DNA of 64,000 bases, from assembly GCF_029227915.1 (NCBI RefSeq), contig NC_079886.1:10685501-10749500 (forward strand). The letters are read 5' to 3'. Made by a program: the position numbers and the translations under genes. Under the pieces are notes generated by a model. That model ran no database searches. It was given only the letters and a program-made list of their open reading frames with translations, and was not told where the DNA came from. Shown piece by piece: positions 19,860 to 32,399 of this stretch (position 1 is its first letter; each line of letters starts with the position of its first letter). The DNA is from Hydractinia symbiolongicarpus. Its lineage: Eukaryota > Cnidaria > Hydrozoa > Anthoathecata > Hydractiniidae.

Positions 19860-22800
19860 ATGGCGTCAAAAAAAGTCAACACAACATCAGAAGTAGGAAT
19901 TCATGATAGTGTTTTAGGTGGAACGTTGCTTGGAATCAACTTTTTTATCATTCTACTTAACGTACTAGCAATCATGGTGATAGTTCGATTTCGACATAAG
20001 AACGCGATAGATATATTTGTGTTAACGTTAGCCATGACTGATTTACTAAAAGGGATGATTCCAGTTCCAATGTCAATTTATATATACATGACGGACGCTT
20101 ATCTTAAAGTAGGTACGTACATATTAAGTTTTTTCTACTATTCTCGAAATTGAGGTATCTATAAAAGTATTAAAAATTATATACAATCAGGGCTAATGTT
20201 AGGGTTTTATTAATTTACGTGCAGATGTTTACAGACGTGCATGATAAATAGCTGGTAGTATTTTTGTTCCGGGAATGTTTAAATGAATATTTCAAAAATA
20301 TAGGAAGGCTAGGCTTTTCCACCTGCATCTGAAGGACTGGAATGCTTCTTAATGCTAACGTTTTAAAAGACATCAATATTCAGCTATAGAAAAATTTAAA
20401 ATGTGAAAAGATAAATCTTGAATTTATTCACGTCTCCACTCAACAATAGCATGAGTCATTTACGTGAAGTTTGTCGTAACAAGATATGCACGTGCAAAAC
20501 AAAGAATAGCTATATATCTTTGAACTAAACATTTGAACTAAAGTTAGTATAAAGTTAAGTATAAAGTGTAAATACATAATAATAAATATAATTATATAAT
20601 AAATAAACACAGAAAACAAGGAAAAGATTTACACAGTAAACTCAGATGATCAAATATAAGCACATTTGCATTCTCTTTACAGTATTTTACAAATTTTCTG
20701 TGTCATGTGGAGTTTCTGTATCCTATTATATTATATACCATTATTACATATACTATATAATACCATATAAAACATAAAAAAAATTATTTTTGTTTATTAT
20801 TACTCATCAAAGAGAAATTACAACTTTTAGACCTTATGTCAACAAGAATATAGCTTCACAATAAAAACTCTCATTGTTATTTACCTCGTCATATGTTAGG
20901 AACAAATAGTTTTGTAACAAATAAAAATAGTTTTTACAAAACTAAGTAAAGGAAAGTCTACTTGAGTAATCACAGTTTACCACTTGATGATTAATTTAGC
21001 CTAAGTGGGCCCAAATATAGACGGAGCTCGTAATAACATTGTGGTTGTATCCTTCTTGAAAGTATTTGTCTGCGGGTTTTTAAATCGTAACTTTTTTCTC
21101 CACATCAAATATACACCAATCAAAAGTAAAAAGATGCGGTACTGTGCCTGATGATTGAGGCTTCTCAGAACAAAAACAAAAAACATTTTTTTAGAAAAAA
21201 TGACACATATTTTCTTAAAAGAAATCTGTTGATAGGAAATTGGGTACTAAGTTCCCTAAAGGTTTTAAAAACTCGTACTGCTATATCTTATTTAATAAAA
21301 AATTTAGGTAACTTTTAGGGCCATTTGAAATTGGACAACGCATTTTTGCCCTCTCGTTACCTGTTTAAATGTTTGTAGTATGCGCACAAGTTTTCACTAA
21401 AAAACCACATGCAAAACGGTTAATCACGAAATACTTAAGAAACCTAAACTGGTAGGCCCTCTGATTGGTTTACTTAGGGATACAAAGAAGACATATAGGA
21501 AAGAAAAATCGTTGCTTTTAATGACATCACTCCAACAAACGGATTAATTTCAGTCAATCCTTTCAATAAAATACTTTTCAAACATGTCGTGATCTAAAGA
21601 ATCCCGTGGTGTGGATCCCGGATAGGAGTTTAACGAGATCTGTTTCTGCCTAAATTTCCTTCTTTCTTTACAGGAACTGTTGGATGTAATTTCTTTGGTT
21701 GGATTGCTTTCTTTACAAATTCAGCGGCTATGCTTATATTGACGCTCATGGCAATTGAAAGATTCTGGGCAGTGGTCAAACCATTCGCCTATAAACGCTG
21801 GGTGACAACAAGAAAAGTTCAAATCGTATCTGCAATTGCTATGTTGATAACAGCCTTTCAATCTGCATTACCAGTTATTGGTGTGGGAAGGATGCTACCA
21901 TACAATGACGGGGCGTATTCTCATTTCGATTACTCCAAGCACTCCCATGGGACGATGGCATATTCCATTTTCATTATTAGTTATGGCTTTGGAATGATCG
22001 GCATAGTTATGGTGGCGTATGGTTTTGTTTTTTATAAAATTCGCGACCTCATACGCCGACATAGAAAACTGTCGGCACATCGAAAAAATGGGAGTAAGTC
22101 ACCGAGAGGGCTTAATTTAAAAACGGAGAAAATGTTTTCCTATCTGACAGTGGCATTGATGGTTTTATTTTGGTTCAGTTGGTTGCCATTTTTGGTAAGT
22201 TACTCTGTGGTTATTTTTCCTATTTTTTTGTCATGGTGTTAGATGTTGTTTCCGTGACTACTGTTACAGCTGTAGAATATCTTATTTTGGTTTAGATGGT
22301 GGTGACAGCTAGCCAACTAGGCGTGGATATTCCATTAAAAAACCTAGATCTATTTGCTATCCGAATAGCTGTTGTAAATTCAATGTTAAACCCATTAGCT
22401 TGTGCAGCGTTATGTAAACCGTATCGTCGTGGTATATTATTTTATTTAAGAGTAATGTGTTCATACGCTGGATTCCAAAGACCTGATAGTGACATTTGGG
22501 GTAAGCTAAATATTTCAAAATTATTCTAAGGAGAGTAGTTTGTATCTCGTTTAGAGGGTGGTAATTAAGCACAGGACAAATTTAACTCACAACTCACCCC
22601 CCCCCCAACCATAAAATAAAGAATAAAAGTAATAAATAAATAACGAGGTTAAAGATTGTTAACTATATGTTATTTCCAATTGTTAGATCCATGGCGTCGG
22701 GGTACTGCATCAACTGTGCGGAGAAATACACGCAAAGCAAAAGAAAATGAAGATAGAGGCGATCAAAGAATACGATCACTCACTGATATGGGTGGCAGCT

Positions 22801-25795
22801 CACTTACAGACTCTATGGTTCCAACTGATTACCAAAGACACAGATTGCCCTCTGACCTTGAAACATATGAATCATATCGCCAAAAAAGAAGGGAGTCAGT
22901 GCCAGAATCTAAAAAGGAAGAAACAAAGGAAGAAAGAAGGCTATCAACTTTACCAGAAATTCATCACGAAATAGGATTGCAAGATAGCAATTTACAAATT
23001 TACAGCCAGCAACCAACAGCATCGTCTAGTAGGTCTATTGATTCAGGCATTGATGGAAGTCCTGACACACCTCATACAAAACAAGGTAAATAGTTGATAG
23101 GGTATAAGGATGAACGATTTAAAGTACAGCTTATTCTTTCAATATTTGCAACCATTATAATCATGACTTCAGGGCTTTGCGATTCGAGATTACTATTCCA
23201 CTAGTGAGTTTAGTTTCATTTCAATGCCGACAATAAATGTCTTGTTCTCCTAAAAAAAGAAGTCATGAACATTATATTTTCTTTACAGAAACTGCTTGAT
23301 ATTGCATCAAGGTAAATAGTTGACATTTGTGGAAATATAAGATGGGAATTCTCTGTCTCAAATACTATCTAGCACAAATTTTTGTTTTACTTGTCGCAGT
23401 CAAATCGACAAATACCTTTTTTGCTATCTGGTGTGTTGATACTTTATGGCACAAATAGCCTCGCAGACGAAACACGGCCACTATTATAAAGGCTAGTGGT
23501 TAGGCCCTGGAAAAATCCACGGGAATTTTGCTATCAAATTATTTTCAGACTAGCGATTTAGCGGAATATTTCATGCATCTTTGACATTTTCAATTTCTAG
23601 CTTAAAACACAGCTATTATTAATAGAGAGATATTAGCAGCTATTTGCCAGCCTAGTACTATCTATTACTTACGAGATTATCACATTAAAGTGTTTCCATT
23701 TATTAGTCACTGCTACAAAAAACATTTGGTTCTATTAACATCATGATAAACATATCATTGCCCGTAGCTGATATTGATAAAATTTTTATTTATAAAAAAC
23801 AGTCTATTATCAATTTATTTTTCACAATAGCATAGCAAAAACCAGGCTTAGTAGCTACTTATGTTCTTAAAAGATTTAAGTTCTTATTCTTTCACAATTG
23901 TCCTAATTCACTGGTCTGCTCTTGAAAGATAGCCCTCTGATACACTGACGTCTGGAAGTCTTTTTTTCCAAAATAGACGAAATAAGAATCTAAATACAGA
24001 GATACAGAAACAGTGATAATACCAGCTTTTCCAAACGTTGCGGGAGAGTAATACCATTAAATGCATTGAAACAAATGTCAGCATAGATTTACTTGGGATA
24101 AAATGATTCTGGCAGCTTCATATTATTTCTACCATATTTTATGATATTTTGCTTTTTAAATATGACAGCTAAAACATAAGTTGGTCATTAAAGTTTGTTG
24201 GGAAACAGGAAATTTGTTTTCTTAATTTCATTGGTTCCTAAAATATCGGAGCAAGCAAGTATTTTTTTAGTATAGTGTATACTGTAAAGACCTTATTCCT
24301 TTTCATGTTCTACTTATAAAGGAATCGAAGTTAATCAATAAACATTTTGTTATAGTTGAAGAAGGACCAAGTTCCAACAACAATAAGCAAGGTTGTACGA
24401 ATGCTAAAGACGTTTTACCAGAAAATTTAGAAAATGAAAAAAAGAATAATCAACATCATAACAAGAATTGCATAAGAACGGAAGAAGGTTCAAATGAAGC
24501 CTCGCCTGGTCAGAGAAGAAAATTAATGCTACTTGATCGTGTACAAAAATATCTTGGTTCTAAACGTGAAACAGCAGATGTGAGAAATTCGTTGGAACTG
24601 CTTCGGTCATCCATAGCGTCGGAGAGAGATCCGCTGATTTGTCCTGAAGATATGGAAAGTCCGGTGAATAACAATGATATTTTTTCAAAAGGATTTGAAC
24701 ATAATAAAGAAATTAGTTTTGTTGAAAATCTGAACACTCAAAAGACTGCAGATCTTTCCGGGAAGGAGAGTGAGACAGCAGATTGTCTGAAAATAAAAAC
24801 TCATATTGACGAAAGACGTGAAAGTCAATCTTGCTCTAATATACCTGATTTTGTAGATAGCTACCCATGTGGTGGAAGTGGTATGCGAGATTCTTGTGGC
24901 GAGACTAGGCCTCGGTCATACTGTGATAAAATAATCAACACAAATATTCGAAACATGTGTAGAGATTCAATTATTGATTCTACTAGAAGTTCGGTTATCG
25001 ATGGAAGGAAAGGGGAATTAGGTAACAGTTAATTCGTTTTTTGCAAAACCCGAAACTAAACACTTATAAACCCGAAACTAAACACTTATAAACCCGAAAC
25101 TAAACACTTATAACCCGAAACTAAACACTTATAAACCCGATACTAAACACTTATAAACCCGAAACTAAAATTAGGTAGTTTACTATTTTTTATGTGTAGT
25201 TTCCGTGTCAATACCGAGGTTTGTATATTTTATTAAAGTGGTTTTTCCTCATTAAGTATGATTTATTACTGGCTAATTTTTGCACGGATAATTTTTGAAA
25301 CATAACGAAATGGGGTTATTTTAAAAAAAGAATGAATCAAATGAAATGAAAAATTTTAGTTTTATAATAAAATAAATAATAAAAATTATAGCTTCTATAA
25401 TACTGGGGGAGGGGTGTCTGAAAAAAGTGACAAAATAAGTTGCTAGTGATGAATTATATTTCTGAATAAAATTTTCCTTGACGAAATTTTCACCGCTATT
25501 GTTAGTAGTAAGTTGTCACTGAAAGTTTTTAAAACTATGCGTGCATTTTTTTTTAGAATCTGAAACATACGTCACTAGACCAAGATGTTTTTCAGAAGGG
25601 GCTGGCAGTGATGCATATACGAGCAGCAATTTTAAAGGTAACGGAAACACTCGAGATCTCGATGTTTCAATCAACATGATTGACTCTATTACTAAAGAGT
25701 TGTTGGATTTCTCTGAAACAAGTTTACACCTTGTGACAACAAGTACACATGAAAATACACCAAACAAATACGAAAGAAATACAATATACTTTTAA
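19860..25795 (+). CDS. Class A GPCR, prostanoid-receptor-like, long cytoplasmic tail (6 exons)
   Basis: Exons 19860-20112, 21674-22194, 22296-22500, 22687-23085, 24356-25021 and 25557-25795; all phases agree and give 760 residues. The ATG has an in-frame TAA three codons upstream and context CAAAATGG. Seven hydrophobic segments are visible. Seen: N in TM1, LAMTDLL in TM2, C89 at the top of TM3, ERF (113-115) in place of DRY, ALPVIGVGR at the end of TM4 (149-157), FWFSWLPF in TM6, and AIRIAVVNSMLNP in TM7 with R281. Prostanoid receptors share the ALP-x-x-G-x-G pattern and a TM7 AIRIA-x-VN segment whose Arg binds the ligand carboxylate. ECL2 has no Cys, so the usual TM3-ECL2 disulfide cannot form. 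The ~440-residue tail after TM7 is hydrophilic and Ser/Glu/Lys-rich. Class A membership is firm; the prostanoid ligand is an inference. Confidence 0.85.
23289..23311 (+). other. Possible 23-nt alternative (poison) exon of the GPCR gene
   Basis: The segment is preceded by TTTCTTTACAG and followed by GTAAATAG, both credible splice signals. Joined after exon 4 (phase 1) it reads Glu-Thr-Ala-stop, which would remove about 300 residues of the tail. Its donor side, CAAGGTAAATAGTTGA, is identical over 16 nt to the exon 4 donor at 23082-23097, suggesting a local duplication. Confidence 0.35.
25048..25170 (+). repeat. 22-bp tandem repeat inside the last GPCR intron
   Basis: The unit CCCGAAACTAAACACTTATAAA is repeated about six times; one unit is 21 bp and one carries GATACT for GAAACT. 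The last unit is partial. It lies wholly in the intron between exons 5 and 6. Confidence 0.9.
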
Positions 25796-28174
25796 ATGTC
25801 AAATTATGTGAAAAAGTAATTTCATTTTGACATAAAAATCAAAGGAATAGTGCACATCACTAAAAAAGAAATGTTTTACAGTCACAGAAGATCTTATATA
25901 CATATTCCTGTTGTTGGATTCAAAACTGTTTCAATGAGAAGAAAGGAATGGGGAAGTATGTAGTGATTGCTGTGTGTAAATCCAGTTACAACTTAACATG
26001 TTGGTCTTTACATTAAAAAGGTAGATATCAATTGAAACAGACATCACGAAGCTTAAGCATATCGTCATACCATAACAGATGGGTGATACAGTACAGTTGC
26101 TTTGCAACAGAACATCAGTGAACTACTTTAGCTAAAATTCATTTACATTATGTTATTGAAGTATATGTTATTGAAGTATACTTCATCTTCTGTTAGCAAG
26201 AAATTTTGCAAATTATCTAAAAAATGTTTTAATGCCATTATCTTGTTGCATATAAAGGCTTTTTATGCGTTTTCTAGCATTTCTTCTTATCAAAAGTACT
26301 GTAACTATTCTGGAGAATAGAAAAATATTTTGTGTGCCGTTTATATAACAATGTATTTGCACAACCTTTTCAGTTGTTATCAAACTGATGTTTTACAAGC
26401 AAAAATTAGTGCTGAAACATTATATTGGAAATTTGCGAAAGTTTGTGTTAAATTCGATCGAAAAAATTAAGGTAAAATTATACTTCTTAAATACACAGTG
26501 AGCTTTAAATGAAAGATAAATTGCTGTAAGTAATTAATTTGTTCACCAAGAATTTGCATTTTTGCAATTCTTTGTGAATTTTTTTAATTGGAACTGAGAA
26601 TGTCCTCATGTTGCGTTTCAAATATTTTCTATTGAGTTTCAGTAAAGTTTCATCACTTTTCTTATTAGCATTTGAAGAAGACATTTGTTGTTTTCTTGTT
26701 ATTTTTTTTTCTATAATTTTTTTGTGCATAAGTCCATGTTATGTATAGATTTATATATTTATTATTTCATCTCTAATATCACATTTGTTTTTTCTTGAAT
26801 TTCTCAAAAATAGTTTCTTTTTCATTTTATATTGTTAATTTTTAACAATTTATTTCTCGACTGTCTATGAAAGTTTCAAGTTTTATATGCTTGTTGAACT
26901 CATTGCCCTCCATGCATTCTTCAATTCGAGGATAGAAAAAGAAGTATCTTTGTTCCTAGGACATTTTACCTTTTTGATGATCGTGATGGGTTAGGAGCAA
27001 AGAGTTACTGGAAAAGGTGAGAAAGGAGGGATCATGAATTTAAGACCATCCAAAGTAGCTAAGAAAGAACAGCTCTTGACCGGTTGAACCTAGATTATCT
27101 ACAACCTCCACAAAATATGCTGAGACAACTCTAAAAATAAGTCAAAATAAAGGTTCTCTATCCCCTCACCCTGTATTAATGTTGCCTTACTAAAGACTCG
27201 CTAAGCACAGGCAGCTACTACCCTCAACCTTGAGTTGGGGGAAGAGGGGTGAAAATTTGCAAAAAATTCAGTTTTTCTTATAAATTTTGGGGGGATTGTA
27301 GCTTCAACGTTAAAAAGAATTGAAAAAAGAAAAACACAACAAAATGACAACACGAATTGGGTGAATACATTGCGGAAAAAACTATGTTTTGTTTAGAAAA
27401 AATGAAATTGGTTTAGCACTAAAATCCATTAACTTCTAAAAGGAATTTTGAATATTCTTTTTGAAGTCTTATGATAGATAAGTATACAATTGTAGCGTAC
27501 ATCCTAAACCGGAAACCTCTTTACAACATCGAAGCTCTACGAGGTCGACAGTTTTATACTCTCTATAGTGGACACTCATAAGGCACCGTTGATGTCTGCT
27601 TAAGCGAGATTTTTATACTGCTTAACGTCAAAATGCACGAAAATCCAATTTTCCCAATTTTCTGGTAAAATTCTCGAAATTAGATAATGCAAGCGTTTGA
27701 ATTATTGACATTGATTCTTCCTAATAAAAAAGGCATGGTGATATGTATTGCAACAAGTCTTGCAATTTAATACTTTTCCGGTGTAGAATCTGACTCAAAA
27801 AGCAAATGGTTAGGAGTTTTCTTGAATTTTAGATTCGCTTTTTTTCATTCCCGTAAAAATGTTTGAAGTATACCAATCCTTGGTTTTGCGGAAAACGCTA
27901 TGTTTAATAGGCTGCGACAGGGCGGGGTGTACCACTTTTTTAACCGTACTGATCACCTAGAAAAGTAAAAGTAAGTTGTTTCTTGGAGTTTAGGAACAGT
28001 CAAATTTGGGTGTCTCAGGGTTTTTTCTTTGTCCCTCCACACTGCCAGGCTGTCAGGTTAACTACAGCTAACCGGCTTAAATTATACCTACCTTGCGTTA
28101 GCAGCTAGCTAGCTACACTTGCTTACTTTTAAAATAAAGTGGTAGCAACTATTGGGCACAATACGTTTTAAGGA
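25796..28174. other. Intergenic, no gene recognised
   Basis: AT-rich. A decayed repeat with TAAGCGAGATTTTTATACTG-like words (27495-27620) recalls the MITE-like sequence at 15.7 kb. No supported ORF or RNA was found. Confidence 0.4.
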
Positions 28175-28519
28175 TACAGTAGACGTCCGTTAATTCGAAT
28201 GCCGCTTAATTCGAACTTTCCGTTATTTCGAACAAATTTCCAAGTCCCTTGAGTTTGGTTTAATAAAGTCTTATATTTTGAGCTGCTTAATTCGAACTCC
28301 GCAATTCGAATATTTCGCTAACTCGAACAATTTTTTAGTCCCAAAGCTGCATTATGCTCGTTAATTCGAAATTTTGTGTATCGATAAATGAAATCTTAAG
28401 GGAAAATAAAAAAAATGTATTCATTTTTATTCATTCTTTTTTTGCATCAATGGTGGAAAAATTTCTTTTAATTTATCAATTAATTAATTGCGTGTTCGAA
28501 TTAACGGACGTCTACTGTA
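28175..28519. mobile_element. Pogo/Tigger-type MITE
   Basis: A 341-bp element (28177-28517) flanked by TA on both sides (28175-28176 and 28518-28519). It has perfect terminal inverted repeats of about 23 bp beginning CAGTAGACGTCCGTTAATTC. Internally the word TTAATTCGAA or a close variant recurs at least six times. There is no coding capacity. TA duplication with CAGT-type ends fits the Tc1/mariner superfamily, pogo/Tigger branch. Confidence 0.85.
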
Positions 28520-30156
28520 AAAATAAAAACTAGCAATATGATGTCAACAATAACATTTCTTTCTTGTTTGACACATTTGACATTTGATTTTTAGCTAGCC
28601 TAACCATATAACGGATACCAACAGTTTTCAGTCATTAATAAACTTGAATTTCGTGTCTAGTGGATAGGATACATTCCATAAACCATTAAAGAATACCCTT
28701 CTTTAATTTTAGTGTTATAATGGTAAAGCCACAAGTTAAATCTTCTGCTAATGTTGTTGTCTTCTTTTTGTTGCGACACTATTATGAAAAATGTGCCCAG
28801 ACTGCGCTGTATAAAAGTCGGTAAGTGCGTCTAGTGCGTAAAGTAGCCACAATCTTGGTTAAAACATATTGCTAAATATGCTACAAAATATGCTAATTAC
28901 GAAGTTCGCAACCCCATGGAATTTCGTAGGTTATTTCCATATCAGATACATGCATTTAAACATGTCACAGTTTACTTTGTTAATGATCAGAGTGGACTGA
29001 GGATATTTGATTTGATCCAAACTTTTAAAATGTGCTAATTGTTGCTGACGTCAGACTGGGCATTTTACACTAATTTCGGGTCCTTCGGCGATCGCGGATT
29101 TTTTTGGTATGCAAGTGTGCTAGAGAATGTGTCTGGCAAATTTTAAATGCTGTATCTCTTACCTACGTGTGTGTAAAGTAAAGACTTTGCACCCTGTCTG
29201 GAAAAAACTGCCTTTGTCTCAATATTTTTGTCCAATATTGTAATCCTACAGCAAATGTTCTTTCTTATGTTTTACAATTAAGCATTGGAAAGCAGCTTAC
29301 ATAAAATGAACGAAAACAAAATTTTAGCTAGGGACGAGAAGCACTGCACGAATACAAAATATTGAATACAACGGCATAAAAAGCTACCACACAGGAGAAA
29401 ACAACTAAATCAATGCACTCCTCCGTAACGAGCAAATGAAACCATAATTAGAGGAAGTATCATATTACACCTCTCCATCTTTTTAGGTTACGCACATTAC
29501 GCGGTCCCTTCAAGTGTATCCACTTTTTGCGGAAAATACGATGAGACATGAATATCTTGTAAGTTGATTTGTCGAAGGGTTAGTCAACTGTGTCTTTCAC
29601 GACTCAAACTTTCTTTAATTCTTCTTGAAAATCTTCAACAGCTCTCTTAACTTATTTCGTATGGGGATTGATATAGATAGCTTTTTTGTTTTTGTTTTCT
29701 GCCCAATTTCTCGAAAACTAAAATTACTAAGTATTAATTATTTTAGAAACTGATTTTTATTTACATGTACGTTTTTAACTTCTGCATCATCTATTATTTT
29801 TTTAGGCTTCAGCTGGAATTAAAACGTACTTACAAAAAAACAAAACGTGTCTGTAAAATAACTCTGTTTATCGTTATTATTATATCGGAAGTCGAGCTAG
29901 TTCTTAAATTTGCATGTTTGCGCTGCCCTAATGAAACGAAAGAAAACTTAAATAAATAGTTAAACCAAAAAAGCAAACAAGTTTTAAAGAAAATATATTT
30001 CGATGATATATTTTTATAAAATGGACTCATTAGTTGCAAGAAAGAATCTGTACTAGTATTATTAGCAACCTGTTGTCGCAGATACAAATAAACAGTCTGA
30101 AAGAGTTCACGATATGCGACACAAGTTTTAAACTTCGTGTGTCACTGATGTTGCAG
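28520..30156. other. Intergenic, upstream of the orphan GPCR
   Basis: No gene or repeat was recognised. It ends with an acceptor-like GATGTTGCAG at 30156, 14 nt before the next ATG. Confidence 0.4.
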
Positions 30157-30170
30157 TAAAAAATATCGGA

Positions 30171-31121
30171 ATGAATGAAACGTGCGTGAAAATATTCAAG
30201 AAAAATTTCTCCGTCACTCTAAATGTTCTTCTCCTTTTGATTGTTTATGTTTGTGCGATTGTGTTTATATTGTTTTCTAATATCCTGATGATTATTGGCA
30301 CCATCAAGTTAAACAAACATCTTTCATTATCGAAGAAGTTATTTTTATGTCAGTCTTTTTCCGATTTAGTCACTGGCATTTTAACAGTCCCGATTCAAAT
30401 CGGAATGGTTATCAATGGATCAAAGAGCAATTGCACTTTAGTATCCATCCAAGCATTTTTTAATGCATTTTCACCTAGCTTGTCAATGATGTTATTAATG
30501 GTAATATCTCTATTTCGTTACGCACTGATAACAAAGAATTCCAAAGCAATGAAATTAACATCACCGTCAGCAGTGAAATTTATTCTAATTATCCAAGTGT
30601 TGTTTTCGTTGTGTTACGCATGCTGGTATTGCTATATTTCACGCTTGACTCGCCAATTACATCACGTAATTTTCTTGATATTTTCATCCGCTTATGTGAT
30701 TTGTATCGTTACTGGCATGATTGTTATAAATTTGCGATTGTTATTTCACATCAACAAAACAAGCAAGAACAGTGCGTTACGTAAAAATTCAAACATCATT
30801 CAATACCATACAAAAGCCACTAAAACCATACTTATTATAACAGTCGTGGCTATACTATGTTATTTGCCACTTATTATTTTATTTCCATTTGTTGGATTTC
30901 TAATTGTCACTAATGATCCTCGTAGCCATTATTATAACTATATGCTTCCTTGGGCGCATGCACCCATTGTGTATAATTCTGGCATCAATTCTATCGTATA
31001 TATATCCCGGAATGGTGGCGTATTAAAATATATGAAAATGTTTTTCACAAAAACTGTTGCCCAAGACAATTTTTCAAATGATAGGAATTCCTGTGGCCGA
31101 TTGAGTTGTCCTGATAAATAA
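30171..31121 (+). CDS. Orphan class A (rhodopsin-like) GPCR, intronless
   Basis: A single-exon ORF of 316 residues with seven hydrophobic helices, probably a plasma-membrane receptor of unknown ligand. Seen: an N-terminal glycosylation site (NET), FSNIL in TM1, a TM2 aspartate in SFSDL (D65), Cys at the TM3 entrance (C88), FRY (115-117) replacing DRY, CYLP (230-233) in TM6 where CWLP is usual, and GINSIVY (271-277) replacing NPxxY. The tail after TM7 is short. These substitutions are typical of the expanded, divergent single-exon GPCRs of cnidarians, so no subfamily name is given. A 3' splice-like TTGCAG lies 14 nt before the ATG. Confidence 0.82.
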   Translation: MNETCVKIFKKNFSVTLNVLLLLIVYVCAIVFILFSNILMIIGTIKLNKHLSLSKKLFLCQSFSDLVTGILTVPIQIGMVINGSKSNCTLVSIQAFFNAFSPSLSMMLLMVISLFRYALITKNSKAMKLTSPSAVKFILIIQVLFSLCYACWYCYISRLTRQLHHVIFLIFSSAYVICIVTGMIVINLRLLFHINKTSKNSALRKNSNIIQYHTKATKTILIITVVAILCYLPLIILFPFVGFLIVTNDPRSHYYNYMLPWAHAPIVYNSGINSIVYISRNGGVLKYMKMFFTKTVAQDNFSNDRNSCGRLSCPDK

Positions 31122-32150
31122 AATGTTCTACATCAATTCTACATACTCAACAAGTAACAACAATGCAAAAATGATAGACGATAAATTAACTTTACGTAGG
31201 TAAAGAAGCATTTACATGAACCCTTTAGTTGCTGCTTATTTTACCAAATCTAAATTTCTACTAAACAGCCTAAAAGCGACTATTGTGCATTAAAGTCTTC
31301 TTTTTTCTGTAGGAATTTCAACAGGACCACTTTCATAGTGTGTTTTTAGATCACAAGTCCATGTAAATCAATCCATGTAAATACCTATTGATATTAAACT
31401 CAGCAATAGTTAGTCGATGTTATTTTTGGTAAAAAAGTCACTGCGTTTGTTATTCGCTCTTGCTAATGTTAATGTCATGCAATATAATGTGGTTACAAAA
31501 AAATTAACGGATTAAGAACTGATAATATTTTTGTTTTTTTAGTATTGGGTGTGCACTGTAAAATTGAGATAAATATTTAACTGGGTTATTTTCTTGGTTA
31601 CACGTTGTGAGTAGAATGCAACTTTTTGGATGTTTGCGTTGCCAAAAGGGAATCCGGTGCAACGTCAAACATGCTATCACGACTTCTCTTACTTAAAGCT
31701 CAAGTAATGTGAATTTTTTCAGGGTGCATCGCCTGCATATGGACGTGCATTACGGAGAGCAAATCAGGCAAAAATATAATTTTCTACACAGAATAACTCA
31801 AAGTTAAAACTTTAAAGGCAAATGTAAGTCACTTAAAACATCGGCCATACTAAACGCCTACAAGTTGAGATATCCTTGTCGGCGTAGTGAGACAGTGAAC
31901 CAAGAAAAACGCAGTTAAAATATTTTAAATTTTAAAATATTTAAAGTGGACAGGAAAGATAAGATATCACTATTTTTGCACTTCTATATTACGTGTGTGC
32001 AACACGATCACCTAAAAATGTAATGATAATGATTGAATTGTATTGCGTAAAAGTAAAATGATATTTGATCATTTAAATTTTTAACCGCGTAGAGTGATGA
32101 CACAACAAAATAACAATAATGGTAGCGTAGTTGTTGTAGCTAGCTAGCTA
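31122..32150. other. Intergenic, nothing recognised
   Basis: Includes an AT palindrome (TAAAATATTTTAAATTTTAAAATATTTA) around 31918-31947 and TAGCTAGCTAGC at 32138-32149. No gene was found. Confidence 0.4.
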
Positions 32151-32157
32151 AACTTCA

Positions 32158-32395
32158 ATGGATTCTGCGGCTGTAGAGGCTATTAATTTTAATCTTTTTA
32201 AACCAAAACCCAAACCTAGTCAATATATGTGGAATTTTACACTACTGCGACGTTATAAGAAGAGAACGTAAGGCTCTGCTAGTGGAACTAGTGGAGAAAA
32301 AAACAACAAGATTCGGCAAGAAAAATTAGTAAAAGAAGTACAATCATTAAAAATCAAATCTATATCTATAGTCTCATCTAAAGGTAAGTTTGTAA
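32158..32395 (+). other. Weak candidate coding exon(s)
   Basis: An ATG at 32158 opens 38 codons (MDSAAVEAINFNLFKPKPK...) to TAA at 32272-32274, with a donor-like GTAAGG at 32268. The same frame continues afterwards without a stop for about 40 codons, Lys-rich, up to a second donor-like GTAAG near 32384. This could be two exons of an unrecognised gene or a chance or pseudogene fragment. No function is proposed. Confidence 0.2.
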
Positions 32396-32399
32396 GAAT

